Assembly (NCBI GenBank): GCA_000711775.1
Contig: ARYC01000297.1
Location: forward strand, 62,001-126,000
Reading direction: 5' to 3'
Length of the DNA: 64,000 nucleotides
From: Oxytricha trifallax
Lineage: Eukaryota; Ciliophora; Spirotrichea; Sporadotrichida; Oxytrichidae
The notes below the pieces were generated by a model. That model made no database searches. It was not told the DNA's origin and was given only the letters and a program-made list of their open reading frames with translations. Positions within the stretch are counted from its first letter, which is position 1. Each line of letters opens with the position of its first letter. Positions 49,086 to 59,458 of this stretch are shown piece by piece. Both the position numbers and the translations under genes were made by a program.

Positions 49086-49376
49086 TCAGAATTAAATTGT
49101 TACTTATTATTACAAATAAACTGGAGGAGGAATGTTGTACCAGGTATTAGGCTAAATAGATTCTATTAATTCAGCAACTATCTTGGTCTGAAGAAATGGA
49201 TTGATCTTAATTGCCAATTTATTGCTAGATCCAAAACTCATAGATGACAGTTTTTACTAAGGCTCGTCTTCATAGCCAAATGGGTCTTCTGGCTGCTCTT
49301 CATTGTCGTCTGATTGAGAAATTATTGATTTTTCTCTCTTTAAAGACATTGACTCTCTAAACTTCCTTGCACTCAT
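49086..49376 (-). CDS. 96-residue protein, function unknown
   Basis: A complete small frame, ATG 49376-49374 to TGA 49088-49086, reading TAA/TAG as Gln. Sequence features: basic N-terminus (MSARKFRESMSLKREKS), an acidic middle (DDNEEQPEDPFGYEDEP) and a hydrophobic/aromatic C-terminal part (ESIQPNTWYNIPPPVYLQQQ). No interruption is needed. It lies between the 8.8-kb element and the divergent W-rich gene, whose start is 96 bases away; such divergent pairs are common here. No family recognised. Confidence 0.6.
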
Positions 49377-49472
49377 TTTAATTAATTGACAAATTGTAGA
49401 ATAAGATCTTAAAAGGTTTTAATCTATAATCTTATTAATTATTATTAAAAATAGTAAATACTTAATCTAATA

Positions 49473-50535
49473 ATGGAAATTGCTGAGACTTTTAATATTC
49501 TTGACTACGATGATTTATTTATTTATAATTTTATATTTTACTTCTAATGAAGTGTAGAATTACCTTTAAAGCAGAGGTTTCAACTTATTTCAAGAACTGA
49601 AATAAAAATTAAGCATTAAATAACCCTTCAATTACACTATTTCAAAGTCAGATAGAAATTATGAGTAAGAAATACTTAAAATAAGCGAGGATCCAAAAGA
49701 GGGTTATAAAGAGTATGAGATTATATGTGAAATAAACGATATCAAAAATTTGCAGTAAAGTAGGAAGATACAAGAAAAGCATCAATTATTGCAAAATTAA
49801 AAATACTATATAATTAAATTCTTTTTTTAATTTTTTAAATTAGCTCTCTAATACTCATATTTAGGGACTTGGAAGATATATAACAAAAGGGAAATTTTTT
49901 AAATTAAATTTCTTTTGGATAGAAAATTGGATGTAAATTGAGTGACAATTAAAAATAATGGGCAGAAAAGTGGGGAAAATTCTCCTTCAATTTGGATGAT
50001 AATCAAACATACATTTACACATGCAAATTTTGGTATGAAACTAGAAATTAAATTAAATTTGAAGTTAAATTTTAGACCATTGAGAAATTAGCTTTGAAAA
50101 AGGAAGTAACTGAACAAGGATTGATTGAGCATATCATTAATATATTATTATAAAAGCTTAATCCTTCTGGTAAAGTAGTGATTCAGTAAATTACCAAATT
50201 CACAACATACTTTGGAGATAATAATTAAAAGAATTTTGAACAAGGATTCTCCCAAATTTATGATCAAAATAATGAGCGTATAAATTTTGAGATATGGAAG
50301 ACTGAACACCATTCAAATATTTATTAAAAGGAGAAATATCATCGGTATATCAAATAGCTCTAGCAAAATTAAACAGGCGAAAAGGAAGGCAGAAATTAAT
50401 ATGGTTAGTTTTGGTAAGAAAAATGGTATCAAAGTTGGGATGGTAGATTATAAGGCTTTAGTAAGATGACAACCGAGGAAAACGATTAATTTAAACTATC
50501 ATGGGGTGAATCATAAGACTCTCATGTAGGACATT
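49473..50535 (+). CDS. Trp/Glu/Lys-Trp-rich protein gene, interrupted by TBE insertion
   Basis: ATG 49473-49475. After removal of the IES at 49514-49546 the frame reads MEIAETFNILDYDEVQNYLQ and continues as charged, helical sequence to about 49800. An AT-rich insert (about 49800-50060) is followed by QTIEKLALKKEVTEQGLIEH, then a segment rich in W/Y/G and EKW-like units (GQFWQEKWYQSWDGRLQG; KLSWGESQDSHVGH). This repeat style recalls plant/algal proteins with repeated WxEKW units, but I cannot name the family. The frame reaches the ATT target site of the TBE at 50533-50535. If the locus resumes after 55441, the coding frame could continue a few codons, but no convincing homology is seen there. 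Confidence 0.55.
49514..49546 (+). other. IES with pointer ATGA
   Basis: ATGA occurs at 49510-49513 and 49547-49550. Removing the 33-bp AT-rich insert plus one copy (37 bases) deletes an in-frame TGA and joins NILDYDE to VQNYLQSRGF. Confidence 0.65.
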
Positions 50536-50614
50536 CAAAACCCCAAAACCCCTTAATGAGGTTTATAAGTGCTTTGATTTGTAGGGAATTTGTTAGGGGT
50601 TGGGGTTATTAATA
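50536..50614 (+). repeat. Left terminal inverted repeat of the TBE
   Basis: About 78 bases beginning CAAAACCCCAAAACCCC and ending in GGGGTTGGGGTTATTAAT; matches the right end (54423-54500) in reverse complement with about three differences. Confidence 0.93.
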
Positions 50615-50655
50615 GGTTTTAAATGTGAAATTTATAGTAAATGTATTTAATTTAA

Positions 50656-52105
50656 TCACTCAAAATGCACTTTAGGATCATGTGGGAGAGGTCTGAAGTT
50701 TATCTTACTTAACCACAACTCTATCTGCTCTATTGATATGTCTGATCTTGAGTTTGGTTTAATTATTATTGACTCTGCCATTTGTTTCATTGATTGAGAT
50801 ACTCTTGTTTTGTCAATAAATTGCTTTATTCTTTGTTTAGCATCCTTCTCGCATCTTGTAGAGTAGTATTCATTGCGAGGCATATCGCACTCTATTATTA
50901 TTGCTGCTAAAGCCCACACATCCCACTAAAAGTCTCCATCTCTCCAGTCTTCTCTTTCTGGATAGTATCCTTGCGTTCCCATTACAGTTCCAAGCCTTGA
51001 TACTTCCACTCTTTAGGCTCTGTTGAAATCGATTATTGCTACTATTACAGGTGAGAAGTTTATCATTTTATATTCTGGCTTCAAATCTCTGTGAACAAAC
51101 CCTAACTTATGAAGCTCTTTAATACCTATACGGTCTGAGTTGCTATTTATCCAAGTTACTTATGATTCCTTTGATCAGTTATGAAATCTCTTAGGGTCAT
51201 TTCATAGAGTGGAAGTCTGAAAGCAACATGATCCTTGGCAAGGAGAACAGCATCTAGCTTGATTAAGTAACTACACTCTTTAAACTTTGCTTGAGTGAGT
51301 ACTTGATACTCATTTGTAAACTCCATCTAATATTTATCATCACTTAAGAGATAGTTGAAGGGATACACCTTGTATGCGTATTGATGATCATTGATAACTT
51401 TCTTATCAAAGGAGTCTTCTAATATTAGGTAGCTTTAAAGAGAAGTATCTAGGTCAATTTAAGCAAGAACCGGTATTTTCTTGTATTGAATCTTGATCAT
51501 AATTTTTGTTATTTCATAGGTCAGTTGGTTGCGTGCCTTCCTAACGTACTCTAACTCTCTTGCTTATTCAGGCACTACGACCTTAGAATATTCCCTCGCT
51601 TTTCTTTTGTTGAGAAGCTTCAGCTCAACTTCATGATTCTCAACCTCTATATCTTTCTTGTGAGCTTTTAATAGATGCTTCTTCAAGTCTCTTGTATGAG
51701 AGTATTGCTTATGGCACTCAAAGCAGTCATACTTTCCATCTATTTTATCATGCTTTAAGTATACAGTGGGCTTGGCTTCTCTATGCTCTTTCTTATGTCT
51801 GTACCAGCTTGATTTATGAGCAAAATCTCTCTCACATAGCTCACAAAAATAGATTTCAGCTTCTTCAGTTTTTATAGGAATTTCATTAATACCTTTCTCC
51901 TCCTCTCTGTCTCCCACACACTTGGTTTGCCATTTATTTTCTATTATTAATTTCTATTTTAATAACAGAGACCTCAAGTGATAGCTCTGGTAGTTCCTTA
52001 TGATAGTTCATCTCACAGCTATCACACTTTTTATTGACGCCAAAGGTAAGTCTCATTTAGTTTGATGGAAGTGCTTGTTGTTTTTCTTAAAATTTTAGCG
52101 CTCAT
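50656..52105 (-). CDS. TBE zinc-finger / protein kinase ('57-kDa') gene, broken
   Basis: The N-terminal part has zinc-finger pairs: CDSCEMNYH near 52010, and C2H2 units CELCERDFAHKSSWYRHKKEH and CFECHKQYSHTRDLKKHLLKAH (each C-x2-C..H-x3/4-H) at about 51640-51850. After a linker, kinase-like sequence follows: HQYAYKVYPFNYLLSDD, LIKLDAVLLAKDHVAFRLPL, the catalytic loop HRDLKPE, DFN in place of DFG (IIDFNRAQR), a WDVWALAAIIIECDMPRNEY segment, and the stop TGA at 50658-50656. Frame changes occur near 51915 and near 51130 (just before the catalytic loop), with a further mismatch near the probable start. The DFN substitution is shared with the second TBE fragment, so it is a family trait rather than decay. 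Confidence 0.85.
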
Positions 52106-52295
52106 ATTTAAATTTGAATTTAAAATTATAAAACTGCCTCTATAACTGAGAGCTTATATGAGAGCTTTGCAAGCCTACAAGTTTCAAGGGAAGTTCTTAG
52201 AGTATTAGAGAAGAATTATGAGTGTTAAGAGACGATCCAGCTCTACATATGGGTGAGGAAGTAACCATTTTTACTTTCAATAATAAGTTGATTAT

Positions 52296-52440
52296 AGTAC
52301 GTACCGATTTAGGAGGTGCACCTAATTAAGTACGTACTGCTTTAGGAGGTATTTTGTGATTTTATGATTAAAATTAGGGTGCTCCTAATTAAGTACTAGC
52401 ATTTTAGGAGCTGCTCCTAATTAAGTACGTACCAATTTAA
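52296..52440. promoter_or_regulatory. Repeated-motif intergenic region between divergent TBE genes
   Basis: Three copies of CTAATTAAGTAC (52322-52333, 52385-52396, 52417-52428) and interspersed TTAGGAG units, including the palindrome TTAGGAGGTGCACCTAA, lie between the divergent kinase and 22-kDa genes. The position suggests a bidirectional promoter or a protein-binding site such as a transposase or silencing target. This is inference from arrangement only. Confidence 0.4.
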
Positions 52441-52640
52441 ATTTAAAAATATGGAACTATAACAGTAGAAATTGATATCAATCTCTCAAGTTTGAAACCA
52501 GTTCTCAAAACCTTCTCCATATCCTTCTTAGAGGTTGACCTCCTATAGGATGCCCATATTTAATAGTAAGTTTTACAGAGGTATATAATTGAAATCAATA
52601 AACTTAAATTTGAATATCATTTCTTAGATCTGTAAACAAG

Positions 52641-53428
52641 ATGGAGTCAATGAATGATGCAATGAAAAGAGTGCAAGCACAAGAATTGATTCAAAGATTT
52701 AGAAGCAAGGAGGATTTGCACCGCTACCTGGTGCAGCAAGGTAATGAACTTATAGTAACTAATCTTTATTATGTAGTTGGTTTGTTCTTGCCAACGATGG
52801 AAGGTACAAAAATTTCATTTCTAAGGGCGATACTCTGCGAATAGAAGAAAGCATTGAAAACTTAAGATGTGAAGTTTGCAGAGATTCCAAACTATCCAGA
52901 AATCTCAGTGACTAACTTATATGATGATGCTATGAATGACCCAGAGGTTTCGCTGTACCTGCCTACTAAGAAGCAGTTGTCAAATAAACTGCCTGAAAGA
53001 AACTATTTCTTTGGCATACTTGCAACAATTAAAGGTGATTACTTGAAAGAAATTATTCAAGAATCTCATAAGAAAAGGTACAGCATCTCTTCAGAAGATA
53101 AGGAGAAACAAGGGATCAAGATAAGTGAGAGCTGGCTATCAGAGCTGCAGAAGCACCCTTATATTTCAAGTAAGATTTGTAGCTTAACTCTTTAGAAAAA
53201 TCTGGTACTGGCATCTTCTTGATGAAGGAATAGAGCAAGCTTCACAGAGAGCGAAAGTCGCAGACAAAGTATGAAGTTAGCAAGAGACTTTATTCAAATA
53301 TTCAGCCACCAGAGTCAATGAACATAGATGCTGGAGCTGGCAGTAAGAGAAGAAACTTAGGAGGAGGGAAGCAAGAAGTAAAAGAAATGAAAGAGAAGCC
53401 AGCTCCCTCTAAAGAATTTTAAATGTGA
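52641..53428 (+). CDS. TBE 22-kDa protein
   Basis: ATG 52641-52643. The main frame runs to about 53170 (MESMNDAMKRVQAQELIQRF; TNLYYVVGLFLPTMEG; LYLPTKKQLSNKLPERNY; ISESWLSELQKHPYISS), reading TAG/TAA as Gln. A 26-bp intron (GTAAGATTTG..CTTTAG) then joins a Lys-rich C-terminal exon (KSGTGIFLMKEQSKLHRERK ... GGGKQEVKEMKEKPAPS) ending in TGA near 53426. Total length is about 260 residues. Function is unknown in TBEs, though the gene is known to be under selection in oxytrichid TBEs. It appears intact here, and it shares its core with the plus-strand gene of the 8.8-kb element. Confidence 0.8.
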
Positions 53429-53439
53429 CTTATATATTT

Positions 53440-54395
53440 ATTAACTTAACTACAAAACATATTTATATACATTCACTCTCCCTTCTTTAGCACACTTTTA
53501 AACCAATTAATTATCTAATCTCTTTGCTGAGCTTTTTATAAAGTCTACTGTATCGATAGGTAGGTCATGCATCAAGTGGTATAGCAGCAGTTTCTTGTAA
53601 TGACCTTATAATATTCCCCAATAGAACTCAATTCCATTAAACTATGGACTGTAAGGTACGTTTAAAACTGGCGTTATTATAAGTTGTTCATAACTCTTCC
53701 ATGTTTCTTTAGTCTTATGAACAGAAAGATTATCAACGAATAGTATAATCTCTTATTCAGGGTACTTCTCTCTCAGCTGTTCTAGGAACTTTATATACTT
53801 CTCTGTCTTAATAGAGCGAGGATGACTAACATAAGTTTCTAAACCAGCATCCTCGCTAATTCCTCCAAGAATTGCCATTGTTTATACCTTGACTTTTTAG
53901 TCATATAATTCTATATTACTATGCCTCTTATACCAAGACTTCTAGATGAAAGTGTTGAAGGTAAACACAGCCTAGTCAGAGTGAAATCAATAACTCTCTT
54001 GATACGATTTACACTTTGTAAGAGATACCGTTTCGTTTATAAATGTTTGCAAAAGACTATGCAGAGATATTCAACTCAGGGAACTGTCGGTGAAACATAA
54101 TAGCTCGTTAATCGAGACAGAAGTGAGCCCAATACTTCAAAGTTTTTTCATTAATAAGATAGTCAATATGATTCTATAGAAACTTTGACTTACTCTTAGG
54201 CTAAGAATTCAGCTATTATTGCTTTAATTGCACAGCTTTCAAGCAGTGAGAGCGAACAGTTGATGGAATACGCTTTAAGAGCAGTGCAACAGACTTAAAG
54301 TTCAGTACTTGTTTGACTTATTCACAATACAAATCACATCCATAACGCAGTTTAAACACTAAATCTATATACTTTTCATCATAAATAGACCCCAA
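53440..54395 (-). CDS. TBE DDE transposase ('42-kDa'), broken
   Basis: Minus-strand frame beginning near 54395 (GSIYDEKYIDLVFKLRYGCD). It carries an N-terminal helix-turn-helix-like part, then a frame change near 54000, and the catalytic domain: Asp in FHSDQAVFTFNTF, Asp in ILFVDNLSVHKTKE and Glu in PYSPQFNGIEFYWG. This is the DDE triad of the IS630/Tc1 superfamily. The length of about 320 residues fits the 42-kDa transposase of TBEs, which in oxytrichids helps to excise germline DNA during macronuclear development. At least one frame break makes this copy defective. Confidence 0.88.
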
Positions 54396-54422
54396 AAGCT
54401 TGTAATTTTAGTTTCGCATTTA

Positions 54423-54500
54423 ATTAATAACCCCAACCCCTAACAAATTCCCTACAAATCAAAGCAATCATAAACCTCATTAAGGGTTTTTGGGGTTTTG
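54423..54500 (-). repeat. Right terminal inverted repeat of the TBE
   Basis: Ends GGGGTTTTG and is followed by the ATT duplication; pairs with 50536-50614. Confidence 0.93.
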
Positions 54501-55438
54501 ATTCTTGCTTGAAAGCTACCTCACTCTAGAGTATAAAATAGAGAAGATACTAATACGCTTACAAAATTTGTCCTTTCAATTATTTTCTTGCTGATGACAA
54601 GTTCAAAATGGAACTTGCTAATGACTTTTATGCTCTTTATTAAGTAAAATTTAAAGAATACAGGCATATAATACAGCTTGATGCCATTTTACTTGGAAGA
54701 AATCATATAGCATTTAGGCTTCCCCTCCTTTAAATGACTTACAGAGAGTTTTTATCTGACAACAGATGCCAAAGGTAAATTGGCTAGATAGTACAACAGA
54801 CAGTTGAGGGAATAAAATACTCCACAAACTCAGTTACATTCATAGAGACTTAAAGCCAGAGAAAATTATGATAAACTTTCAGCCTCTTAGAGTTTATATT
54901 ATTGACTTCAACAGAGCTCAAAGAGTACAAGCCTCTGCATAAGGAAATGTATACGGTACTCTTGGATATTTTCCAGAGAGAGAGGATTGGAGAGATGGAG
55001 ATACTTAATGGGATATCTGGGCTCTAGCAGTAATAATAATAGAGAGCGACATGCCAAGAAACGATTACTTTAGCTGCAGGGGTGAGAGAGATTCTAAGCA
55101 GAGAATCAAACAATATCTCGATAAAAATAAAATAAATGGAGGAATTAGAGAACTTGCATACTCAACTATTATCAACCAAGCTAAGAGAATTAACAAACTA
55201 TAGAAACAATCAAACATCAACTTAGAAAGATAAAATTCAGAGAACTGCCACATGATTCTAAGCTTATGTTTGTGTGAAATATTTTAAAAACTCGCTTGTT
55301 ATACTCACTTAAAATACTAATATTTAAACATTAAACCCCTACATAAACCCTATTAAAACCCTAATAAAGTATGCACTAATAGCCTACTTTTATCAAACAA
55401 AAATTCAATCAAACTGCTGAAAGGGTTTTGGGGTTTTG
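54501..55438 (+). mobile_element. Fragment of a second TBE (kinase end plus right terminus)
   Basis: Plus-strand sequence encodes the same kinase family as the neighbouring TBE, in the opposite orientation: YAYKICPFNYFLADDKFKME, HIIQLDAILLGRNHIAFRL, the catalytic loop YIHRDLKPENIMINF, DFNRAQR and WDIWALAVIIIESDMPRNDY. Several frame breaks are present. It ends at 55438 with GGGTTTTGGGGTTTTG followed by ATT (55439-55441). Only the outer ~16 bases of its end match the neighbour's terminal repeat, so it is another subfamily. The fragment begins exactly where the first TBE stops; the rest of the second element is missing. Confidence 0.88.
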
Positions 55439-55441
55439 ATT

Positions 55442-55883
55442 CTGAAAAAAGTTTCAAAATTCTGACAAAAGTGCCAACATTTTTATATCGACATACTGAA
55501 GTGTAGAATGTGGTATGTGTTTAAGAACCTCAATCAAGATCAGACCCCAAACTGAATGTGCCATGCAAACAAAAGGAAGGAAAGCATTGCCATGAGTATC
55601 ATGTGGGTTTGCAGTCTAAGCAGGGTAGCCTTACATAATGGAAGGAATTACAGTTTATCTTTTTCGCTAATAGTCTTTTTACTTTTAACCTTAAGCATTA
55701 TTCAATACCTGCTGAATTTGTCAGTTAAGTTTTCTAATTATGTAATGATGCTCTTGTACAAATATACATTATCTCTTTTATTTATATTTGTCTATTGAGT
55801 TTTGTTTATGTTTTTCTTTTATTTCGCCTAAATTTTAAATTCTTTTATTAAAATAGTAATCATTAATATAAGGTTATTAACTA
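55442..55883. other. Unassigned stretch after the TBE pair
   Basis: 55442-55660 is moderately GC-rich and may be part of a coding segment of the gene cut by the TBEs, but neither strand gives a persuasive protein. After 55660 the sequence is AT-rich. Confidence 0.35.
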
Positions 55884-56145
55884 AAACCCCATTGATCAAT
55901 TAAGAAGCGAGGATTGGAGTTAAGAACAATAAGATTAACAATTAATTATAATTGGCTAATATTATAAGTAATTAGGCTAAAATCAAATTAACACACTCTG
56001 ATTGGATTATTTTATAAGGACAATTAATTGAGCCAATAGTTTTAATGATTAGCCCAAACATTAAAATTATACGCCAATAATAATTAATTCTTAATTTAAT
56101 TGTTCTTAACCCCAATTCTCATGTCTTAATTGATATATGGGGTTT
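55884..56145. mobile_element. MITE with ~70-bp inverted ends starting AAACCCC
   Basis: The left arm starts AAACCCCATTGATCAATTAA and continues through GGATTGGAGTTAAGAACAAT. The right arm, in reverse complement, starts AAACCCCATATATCAATTAA and continues through GAATTGGGGTTAAGAACAAT. The arms match over about 70 bases with scattered differences and are flanked by TA (55882-55883, 56146-56147). The 262-bp element has no coding frame. Its outermost AAACCCC and TA target match the 8.8-kb element, though the sequences further in differ. Confidence 0.75.
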
Positions 56146-56147
56146 TA

Positions 56148-57601
56148 TTTAAATTATCAATAATTCTTGATTAAAGATCAGAAATATAAGTAGAACAGAA
56201 ATATCTGTAAAACTAATTTCCTTTTTTTTAATTTACTTCACCCATAATTATTCAAATTAAATTTAATAATCTTAACTTTAATAATGGTATATAAATATAA
56301 CTTATAATTATCAAACATTATAAAAATTAAAATTATAAAGTAATTTAATTACTAATAAGCATAGCTATTTTTTTATAAGAATTATTTGATTTAAGGAAAA
56401 TCATTATTCTAGAGTTTTACATGTTATATGTTTTGAGCATATATTTATTGTGATTAATGAATAATATCAATTTCTATAATTCACTTATTTTTTAATTTTA
56501 GATAATTATCTCTTCGACCAAAGGGCAATTATCGCGACTTAAATCTTAGAAGTTTAGTAGTGATCGTGAATACTGCTTAATATTAACTTCATTCTTTTAA
56601 TTCAATTTTTATACCAGAATCATTAACTTAAAATCAATAATTTTTTCCATTAGAAGAAATTTAAGTACAAATTAATTAGTAATGATAGCAATAGCAAATG
56701 TAATAATAAAAATGGAAATCTCCAAAAAAACGTGATCATCTTTCCATTCTCCTTCATACTTAGCTCATTAGCATGAGTGTAATTTTTCTTGTGTTTTTAT
56801 TAATCTTCAGTTGACTCTTGATCGATTGTACTTCTCCATCGATCTTGGAGCCACCCCTGTATTAGATATGTTTTTTTAACTTACATTTTAAAATGAATGA
56901 CACTGCACCTTCTGATCAGACATGTATTCATATTCTTATATTTTTATATATTTTATTTAAATTCAGCTTATTTCAAAAAAATATTGAATGAATTAATTAC
57001 CGTGATCTTTGTTATAATGACTATTGCTAAAGTTTACTACATTATTTGTAAGTTCAAAACAGGTTTTCAATCTTTCTATAACAATTATTCGCTCGACCAT
57101 AATACTAATAGGTAAATAGTTTATTTATGAATTTCATCACTTATTTGTTTTTTTATTAATCGTGATATTTTTTATACTGATATTTTATAAGTTAACCTTA
57201 ATAATTTAAATGAATATTTTATTTAATGTGTTTTATTTATTTACATTTTTTTAATAAACTTTAATTTATTTTTATAGAATTATGTTCACATATCATTATC
57301 TAAATTTATATCTTTTATTTTATATTTTTATTGGTAATTTATTTTGAATACCAATTTTTCCTTAGCCTATATTTTATTGAATTTATTATAAATTTCTTTA
57401 CTATTATTTTTTTTATTTCAATATATTAGATAACTTAAAATTTCCATTTTTATAATGATTTAAAATAACGAATATATATATATATAAACCTGATTTAATT
57501 GAATCCAATTATTTTCTCAAATTTTTTAATTGATAAGTCCTATTCTTTTTTAAACCAGTAAATAAATATTTAGAATAGCAACTAATTAGAATAAAATAAA
57601 A
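56148..57601. other. AT-rich germline-limited stretch
   Basis: Very AT-rich, with no long frame in the ciliate code on either strand. A slightly richer patch near 56720-56860 (containing GATCGATTG and CTCCATCGATC) is not recognised. Confidence 0.5.
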
Positions 57602-59458
57602 ATGGATAGAAAAATTCTTTTAGCTTTAAGATAACGAAATAAGTACAACCCCAACGCTTATTCAGATGTACCAAAAGAATTTGTGATGTTAATTCAGAAA
57701 ACTAAAGAATTCAGAGATTTATCTATAATGGCGATTGGTGAAATATTCAAGGAAATTGAAATTATAGATTTATATAGAGATGTCGACCAAGAAAATGAAA
57801 CTTCTGAGTAAGCTTACAATGATTATCAAAATCAAATCTCACATAGTAAAACTGAAGATAGCCTTGAAATTCCAACTTAAAATCAATATGAAAGTTCAAT
57901 AAAAAGATAATAGAGTAGTTTTGAAATTAAAGATTAGGTTTATTTAGATTTCTTTATTTTGATCGCTGGAAAATGTGAATTAAATTTTGAAGTTACAAAA
58001 ATATTCGATCCTAATTAAACTGAGGAAGATATAAGATTTATGACTTAAGAAGATATTGAAAGAAAAGATCAAACTAAAATCCTATAGAGATTAGGAACAA
58101 AATTAAATAAACTACTCGTAAAGCCATATTTTCAGACAGAGGCTGCTGAAGTAGAAGATTAAAGAAATTTACTTTAAAAAGATGACCCAAACATTATAAA
58201 ATTAGCTTAGGAGTATTTGAAGGACCCCAATAATGAACAGCCAACTTTCAATGCTTACTCAAATCTACTTAAATTTTAAACTCTTAGTGACTTTAGTATA
58301 AACTTCTTAAGGCCTAACTACTTTGAATATTATAAGAAAGTTTATGAGATTGTGACAAAGCAACTTTCTAACATGCCAATGGCTAAATTTCCAAGAAAGG
58401 TAAATAAGTTTGAAGATAGATTGTTAAGTATTTCTACGATCGAGTAAAAAAGTACCTTGCTCAGATTGCCATATAAAAAAATGATAAGAATTGTGCAATC
58501 ATTTTGGAGTAATTACAATTAATTCTCTGATTTACTCTATAATCATGTGCCTTTGCTTTCTACATACACTTTAAAGTAAAAAGAGAGAATGATTTAGACT
58601 TTTTAAGAGGAAAATTTCAACCCTAACTAACCATTATTTAAAGAGAACACTTAACTTTAATACATCTATTTGATTGCTAAGGGTTAAATAAGGTTAACTA
58701 CAACCTCAAACCCTTATACCTAAAAATACTACAAGTAATTAAAGATGAATGAAAATACAGAGAAACTTTTACTTAAGAATTCAGCTGGAATAGGCAATCT
58801 ATCAAAAACTACAATTGAAAATAATATCGGGCTAGTTTAATAGGGACAGTGGTTAGGTGAGGAATTCGTTTTAATGAATTTGCCTTTACTTTACTCAGCT
58901 GTAGCTGTTGATGAAGTTAAAGTACTTAAGGTTTCAATCACTGACTTCAAGCATAAGTTTACTGCTGAAATACACTAATTTTTTTTAAAAAAAATATAAT
59001 TTTATTTTCTAACTTATGCAAGGAAAGACTATGGAGAAATTGGACTGGATTAGATAAAGACTTGAAATATGCCATAAAATAAGAAAAGAGATTCAAGGAA
59101 TGGACACAACAAACAAAACTTTTGAATCAACTTTTAATCATGTATAATAAAACTATCCCCTCTCAAGCACCTAAACATTGCATAATATCATATGTATTTA
59201 TTTTTAAGATATATCAGGAAAGCTATAATGAAGCAAACTTGCAATAATCCTAACTTACTTATGTTCACTTAAAACAAGAGAATAGAAAAGAAAAGAGAGG
59301 ATGCTGAATAATTACAAGGAACTCAATCTTTCAAATCTTATATAGTTTATAATTGTTGTATTTATATAGTTGAGCAGGAGCATGTAAAGACTATGAAATT
59401 AAAACTAGCTAGAGCTTTGAGAAAGACACTAGGTGTTTAAAAAGAAGGAGATAATAAT
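57602..59458 (+). CDS. Cyclic-nucleotide-binding-domain protein
   Basis: ATG 57602-57604 (MDRKILLALRQRNKYN). The frame is free of TGA for about 460 codons. After a charged, helical N-terminal half comes a cyclic-nucleotide-binding-like beta-roll: PLFKENTQLQYIYLIAKGQI, then QQGQWLGEEFVLMNLPLLYS and a strand VDEVKVLKVSITDFKHKF. The phosphate-binding cassette is irregular (GEEFVLMN instead of FGELAL..RAA), so nucleotide binding is doubtful. An AT-rich insert at about 58980-59020 (IES) is followed by KERLWRNWTGLDKDLKYAIK. A further frame change occurs near 59150-59240, then KKREDAEQLQGTQSF and KLKLARALRKTLGVQKEG. The C-terminus reaches the foldback repeat at 59459, so the true stop is not certain. 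Confidence 0.65.

Larger units (their letters stand above)
50536..54500. mobile_element. Telomere-bearing element (TBE), nearly full length, decayed
   Basis: A 3965-bp transposon flanked by ATT (50533-50535 and 54501-54503). The ends are about 78-bp inverted repeats with about three differences, starting CAAAACCCCAAAA, which carries the C4A4 telomere-like block typical of oxytrichid TBEs. Gene content and order match TBEs: zinc-finger/kinase protein (minus), 22-kDa protein (plus), DDE transposase (minus). The kinase and transposase genes each have frame breaks, so this copy is probably not fully functional. Confidence 0.95.

Noticed and set aside
55556-55798. 80-residue frame with a hydrophobic C-terminal half
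   Set aside because: It extends into AT-rich DNA, where hydrophobic codons dominate by composition; no family resemblance.
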